IMG/VR virus record: IMGVR_UViG_3300033146_000641
Location: 1-26,671 of that record
Direction: 5' to 3' (one strand)
DNA from: a virus
Length of the DNA stretch: 26,671 nt
The translations under genes were made by a program, and so were the position numbers. Below are positions 23,678 to 26,671 of this stretch, piece after piece (position 1 is the first letter of the stretch; every line of letters starts with the position of its first letter). The notes below the pieces were generated by a model that saw nothing but the letters and a program-made list of their open reading frames with translations, ran no database searches and had not been told where the DNA came from.

Positions 23678-23923
23678 ATGAAAGCAAAGAAATTATTGAA
23701 TATGTTAGAAAGTTTAAAATTTGATGAAGCTTATGCTATATTAGATGGTGATGATAAGTGGATGATGTCAAGTGTAGATACACCTATTTGGTTTAGAGAT
23801 AAGAAAATGGCAGATAAAACTGCCAAAAATAATAATAGGTTTACCCATGTAGTAAAAGTTAAATTAAAAAGGAATCCTGCTGCTTATAATGGATATTCTA
23901 TACTACATGTAATAGAGGATTAA
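23678..23923 (+). CDS. Small unknown protein (81 aa), leader-like N-terminus
   Basis: It begins MKAKKLLNMLESLKFDEAY, similar in plan to the shared leader but with M-L-E before S, so a weak match. The rest reads as a compact beta/alpha protein (DKWMMSSVDTPIWFRDKKMA, then FTHVVKVKLKR). It is inserted between hub and gp25-like genes, where T4-like phages usually have none. AGGA precedes the ATG. Function unknown. Confidence 0.65.
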   Translation: MKAKKLLNMLESLKFDEAYAILDGDDKWMMSSVDTPIWFRDKKMADKTAKNNNRFTHVVKVKLKRNPAAYNGYSILHVIED

Positions 23924-23926
23924 TTT

Positions 23927-24304
23927 ATGTTTTCTAAGGATTCAATAAAATGGATTGATCTTGCTAGATCAGCAGGTGAAATTAAAGTAGAGGGTTCTGA
24001 AGCAGTACAGAATGCTATTGATAATATACTTTCAGTACAACCTGGGGAAAGATTATTTAAACCTAAGTTTGGCTGTAATTTAGAAAGTTTATTATTTGAG
24101 CCTATTGATGACACTACATCTGAGTTAATACGTATTGAATTATACAATTGTGTAGAGAATAATGACCCAAGAATTAGTGTCATTCCTTCTCAGACTACTG
24201 TTATTCCTAGTCCAGATGAATATAGATATGATATTAATTTAGCTGTAGAGGTATTAGGCATAGGTGATGCTAATTTTAAATTTTCTTTAAAAGCATTTGG
24301 ATAG
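23927..24304 (+). CDS. Baseplate wedge protein, gp25/gpW-like
   Basis: The 125-residue protein carries the gp25 family signature: NAIDNILSVQPGERLFKPKF near 29-48, then GCNLESLLFEPID, which is the usual PGER-x-x-x-P-x-FG and LFEP motif. This protein is the core wedge subunit conserved in contractile tails and type VI secretion (TssE). GAGG precedes the ATG. The last residues end just before the repeated intergenic elements. Confidence 0.88.
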   Translation: MFSKDSIKWIDLARSAGEIKVEGSEAVQNAIDNILSVQPGERLFKPKFGCNLESLLFEPIDDTTSELIRIELYNCVENNDPRISVIPSQTTVIPSPDEYRYDINLAVEVLGIGDANFKFSLKAFG

Positions 24305-24309
24305 GATTT

Positions 24310-24344
24310 TATAACTCTCAGCTGATTACGTTTTCCTTTTAAAG
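24310..24344 (+). promoter_or_regulatory. Dispersed 35-nt intergenic element (copy B)
   Basis: It begins TATAACTCTCAGCTGATTAC and ends CCTTTTAAAG, differing from copy A (2684-2718) at only three positions. A hairpin, AAAGAGGA 24341-24348 with TCCTCTTT 24359-24366, starts at its end, as a hairpin also follows copy A. Confidence 0.6.
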
Positions 24345-24383
24345 AGGAAAGAATTGTATCCTCTTTGGCACTACATAACATTT

Positions 24384-24417
24384 TATAACTCTTAGTTAAT
24401 TACGTTTTCCTTTAAAG
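24384..24417 (+). promoter_or_regulatory. Dispersed 35-nt intergenic element (copy C)
   Basis: It starts TATAACTCTTAGTTAATTAC and ends TTTAAAG, one T shorter than B and 74 bases downstream of it. It ends 11 bases before the ATG of the spike gene at 24429, so it may act as its promoter or leader. Confidence 0.6.
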
Positions 24418-24428
24418 AAGAATGATTT

Positions 24429-25163
24429 ATGCCTCTCTTTGATACACTATCAGATGTACAGATATATAAATCATTTGGATCTGGGTTTAGGCTCTTCTGG
24501 GGTAAAGTCATATCGAATGAAGATCCTAAACTCTTAGGGCGTATTAAAGTACAAATTAAAGAGTTATTACCATGGGATGATAAGAAAAAGTTATTATGGA
24601 TATACCCTTTATATCCTGCTGGTTTAGGTGAGTCTCCCCTTACTACTAATTTTCAGGTTCCTGAAGAAGATTCCTACGTAATCTGTATATTTCCTCATGA
24701 TTCAATATATTTTGGATTTTATGTTTGGCATACTACTGATAGACTGAGAAGACTTATGGATTTTGAATCTGAGTACCCAGAGAGATTTGGGTGGCAGGAT
24801 TCAAGAGAAAATAAGTTTATAGTTAATAAAGATCCTAATATAGATTCAGTGGAACATAGGTATGCTGATGGGACTTTATCTATACATGATTCTAAACGCT
24901 CTGGATATGAGTATAGGGATAAGTACGGAACTGAGATTTATGTAAATAGGAAAGATCAGTATATTGAGATTAAATTTGCTGAAGTCAATATCAGTATCCA
25001 TAAGGGTATTCTAAATATAGATTTAAACTCCATTCATATAACAGCAACTTCTATAGCTAAGCTTATCGTTATGGGAGCAGTCAGTGTTACTACGCCTATA
25101 GTGTTATTATGGTCTAAGATTGTAAGTAAGTTTTTTAATGAGAAACACGATACTAAATTATAG
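24429..25163 (+). CDS. Baseplate spike protein (gp5/VgrG-type OB fold, no lysozyme)
   Basis: The 244-residue protein starts with a gp5-like OB domain: GRIKVQIKELLPWDDKK near 38-54, then ESPLTTNFQVPEEDSYVICI near 68-87 and IYFGFYVWHTTD near 93-104. It then has a middle linker and a C-terminal beta-rich needle-like part (YRDKYGTEIYVNRKDQYIEI, then NISIHKGILNIDLNSIHI). It should form a trimeric needle on the hub. The T4 gp5 lysozyme domain is missing, so cell wall lysis must lie elsewhere if it occurs in this tail. Confidence 0.75.
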   Translation: MPLFDTLSDVQIYKSFGSGFRLFWGKVISNEDPKLLGRIKVQIKELLPWDDKKKLLWIYPLYPAGLGESPLTTNFQVPEEDSYVICIFPHDSIYFGFYVWHTTDRLRRLMDFESEYPERFGWQDSRENKFIVNKDPNIDSVEHRYADGTLSIHDSKRSGYEYRDKYGTEIYVNRKDQYIEIKFAEVNISIHKGILNIDLNSIHITATSIAKLIVMGAVSVTTPIVLLWSKIVSKFFNEKHDTKL

Positions 25164-25174
25164 TTGAGAAGAAA

Positions 25175-25546
25175 ATGAATAAGTCAATTAGTTTACTTGA
25201 GTTAATTCTTGAATCAGTAATAAGAAGAATACCTGATGATGTTGTGAAAATTCTTCAGGGTTCTGATTTTAATATGGGGCCAAATGGTAACCATAATATA
25301 TTAGCTGAGAAAGACGGGAAGAATATTAAATTAAAATTCCCTGTATTTAAAGAAAACGATAAAAATATTAAAATGTATATAGAAGATTGGACTAGTGGGA
25401 ATGGTGCATATGCTAGTTATTTCTTAGATGAATTTAATATATCTTTTAAATTAAAAAGTTTTAAGTTTATTAATAAGAAACTATTTGATTACCCTGCCTA
25501 TTATGAAATAATCTTATCTGTTTTAAAAATAAATAATGGATCCTAA
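25175..25546 (+). CDS. Unknown small protein with putative capsid-targeting N-terminus
   Basis: It begins MNKSISLLELILESVIRRIP. I-L-E before S at residues 11-14 fits the prohead protease rule, with the glutamate again at residue 13, although the gene lies among baseplate genes, far from the head genes. The rest of the 123 residues reads as alpha/beta (DGKNIKLKFPVFKENDKNIK, then a basic aromatic end). GAGAAG precedes the ATG. The stop overlaps the next gene by 11 bases. I do not recognise a family. Confidence 0.75.
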   Translation: MNKSISLLELILESVIRRIPDDVVKILQGSDFNMGPNGNHNILAEKDGKNIKLKFPVFKENDKNIKMYIEDWTSGNGAYASYFLDEFNISFKLKSFKFINKKLFDYPAYYEIILSVLKINNGS

Positions 25547-26671
25547 ATATTTCACTCCTGACCTCCCTCTTCCTGAAAAAACTAAATTAGGAACTACTGA
25601 TCTTAAGTTAGATAAGATAGATAATATTTTATCTATAATAAATCAGCAGTTTGATGATGATTGGGATGGTATCGCTAAACCTGGAAGAGCAGGGTATCAT
25701 AAGTATCATCATATTTCTATTTATGAGAAGAGTGGAAATTTAGTATCACAAAATGATATCTTTTATAGATTCTTTAAATGCAGTATAGATAATATCACAT
25801 TAGCTACTGGTGATTCTATACATATTTTTGATTCTACTGTAAAGAATATTTCTGGTGGGCAGAATTCATATTTAAGAATAGAGGATAGTACAGGGCTATT
25901 AACTATATCTGGATTAACTAATTGTCTTGTAATTTTAAAACGCAATCCTTTAACTAATTTAAAAATATCTGATTGTACTAATTGTAGGATAGTAATTGAG
26001 AATGCTTTTCCTACTAGTTCTCCTTTTATATCTAACTGCACTAATAGTTTTATATTTATAGACAATACTAATATAACTTCAAGTATTGCTTTCTCATCTA
26101 ATACTAATATACGTGTATGGTGTAGAAATACAACTATAACTAATACTAATTTCTTTAGTTCTAATCTTGATATTCTCTCCAGAATTGAGAAGAGTACTAT
26201 TACATGCTCAGGTTGGGTATTTTCAGATGAGGTAGAACATCATAGTGTTATTATAGATAGTAGTGTTCCTAGTGTTAATGGTTTTAAGGGTAACGGTTGT
26301 GGTTTATATTTATTTAATACTGGGTTTACTGGAAATAAATTTGCAGAATTAACAATATCTAATATTTTAATAAATAATGCAACAGTAACTAGTACTGATT
26401 TTCTTAAATTAGAAAATAATTCTTATTTTGCATTAATAAATAGTACTGTTACTTGTGAGAAATTTTCTCAATCATCTGATACTGATAATTACATCTTAGA
26501 TTGTAATATTACTTCATCCGAAGATACTCTTAAAGATTCTAATTCTAAGTATCAGATAAATAAGACTAATATTACTACTAGTAAGAAATTATCAATATCT
26601 AATAATTTAGATGTTATATTTACAAAAGGTGATATTACTTCTTCACTTAATACTATTGAGGATAGTGATTC
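25536..26671 (+). CDS. Beta-helix-like tail fibre or spike protein (partial)
   Basis: An ATG at 25536 opens a frame that runs to the window end, at least 378 residues, overlapping the previous gene by 11 bases. After about 70 residues (MDPKYFTPDLPLPEKT start) it becomes a long run of short strands rich in Ser, Thr and Asn with turns every 10-20 residues (ISNCTNSFIFIDNTNITSS is typical). That is the look of a parallel beta-helix as in tail spikes and pectate-lyase-like adhesins. Its place after the spike gene suggests a baseplate-attached receptor-binding or fibre protein. The C-terminus is missing, and no catalytic residue can be named. Confidence 0.7.
   Translation, partial: MDPKYFTPDLPLPEKTKLGTTDLKLDKIDNILSIINQQFDDDWDGIAKPGRAGYHKYHHISIYEKSGNLVSQNDIFYRFFKCSIDNITLATGDSIHIFDSTVKNISGGQNSYLRIEDSTGLLTISGLTNCLVILKRNPLTNLKISDCTNCRIVIENAFPTSSPFISNCTNSFIFIDNTNITSSIAFSSNTNIRVWCRNTTITNTNFFSSNLDILSRIEKSTITCSGWVFSDEVEHHSVIIDSSVPSVNGFKGNGCGLYLFNTGFTGNKFAELTISNILINNATVTSTDFLKLENNSYFALINSTVTCEKFSQSSDTDNYILDCNITSSEDTLKDSNSKYQINKTNITTSKKLSISNNLDVIFTKGDITSSLNTIEDSD

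Noticed and set aside
25763-26065. Minus-strand ORF inside the beta-helix gene
   Set aside because: The + strand frame is open from 25536 to the window end with consistent beta-helix composition. The minus frame has no start signal and lies wholly inside it.

Overview
The window is part of the late (virion structure) region of a low-GC, contractile-tailed bacteriophage (myovirus, Caudoviricetes). All convincing genes lie on the + strand, tightly packed, in the order large terminase, portal, prohead protease, scaffold, major capsid protein, neck/connector genes, tail sheath, two tail tubes, tail chaperone, tape measure, baseplate hub, wedge and spike genes, and a fibre-like protein cut by the window end. 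Several traits recall T4: a gp21-type prohead protease with HP and SSR motifs, gp19-type tubes, gp25-, gp53- and gp5-type baseplate proteins, and three exact TATAAATA late-promoter boxes. The sequence does not identify the host.

Layout: 1-201 is the end of an unknown gene. 257-2070 is the large terminase, split by a frameshift that a 5-bp tandem duplication (ATGTC twice, 678-687) explains exactly. 2084-3160 holds small genes, a 17-bp inverted-repeat pair and the first copy of a 35-nt dispersed intergenic element. 3179-7677 is the head module. 7678-11093 is an accessory stretch of small genes with strong hairpins and late-promoter boxes, including two zinc-ribbon proteins and a repeat-SAP protein. 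11097-14555 mixes probable neck genes with an exported staphylococcal-nuclease-type enzyme and a mini-MscS-like membrane protein. 14569-26671 is the tail module.

The most interesting pattern is a shared N-terminus on otherwise unrelated small proteins scattered through the window (starts at 2762, 8588, 9097, 10764, 25175; weaker at 2250, 11821, 13768, 23678). It reads roughly M-S/N-K-S-x-x-L/I-L/I-x-F/L-I/L-x-E-S/A and ends at a match to the T4 gp21 cleavage rule (I/L)-x-E. In four of them the glutamate is residue 13, and in the fifth it becomes residue 13 if a GTG start is used. This looks like a capsid-targeting peptide removed by the prohead protease at 4660-5484, implying a set of small cargo proteins packaged in the head and perhaps ejected into the host.

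Other points: a probable +1 frameshift site (CCC-T) in the tail chaperone gene just before the tape measure, a beta-rich domain shared by the capsid and sheath proteins, seven degenerate repeats in the tape measure, and a hairpin array with competing pairings downstream of the capsid gene. All assignments come from reading the sequence; no database search was possible.
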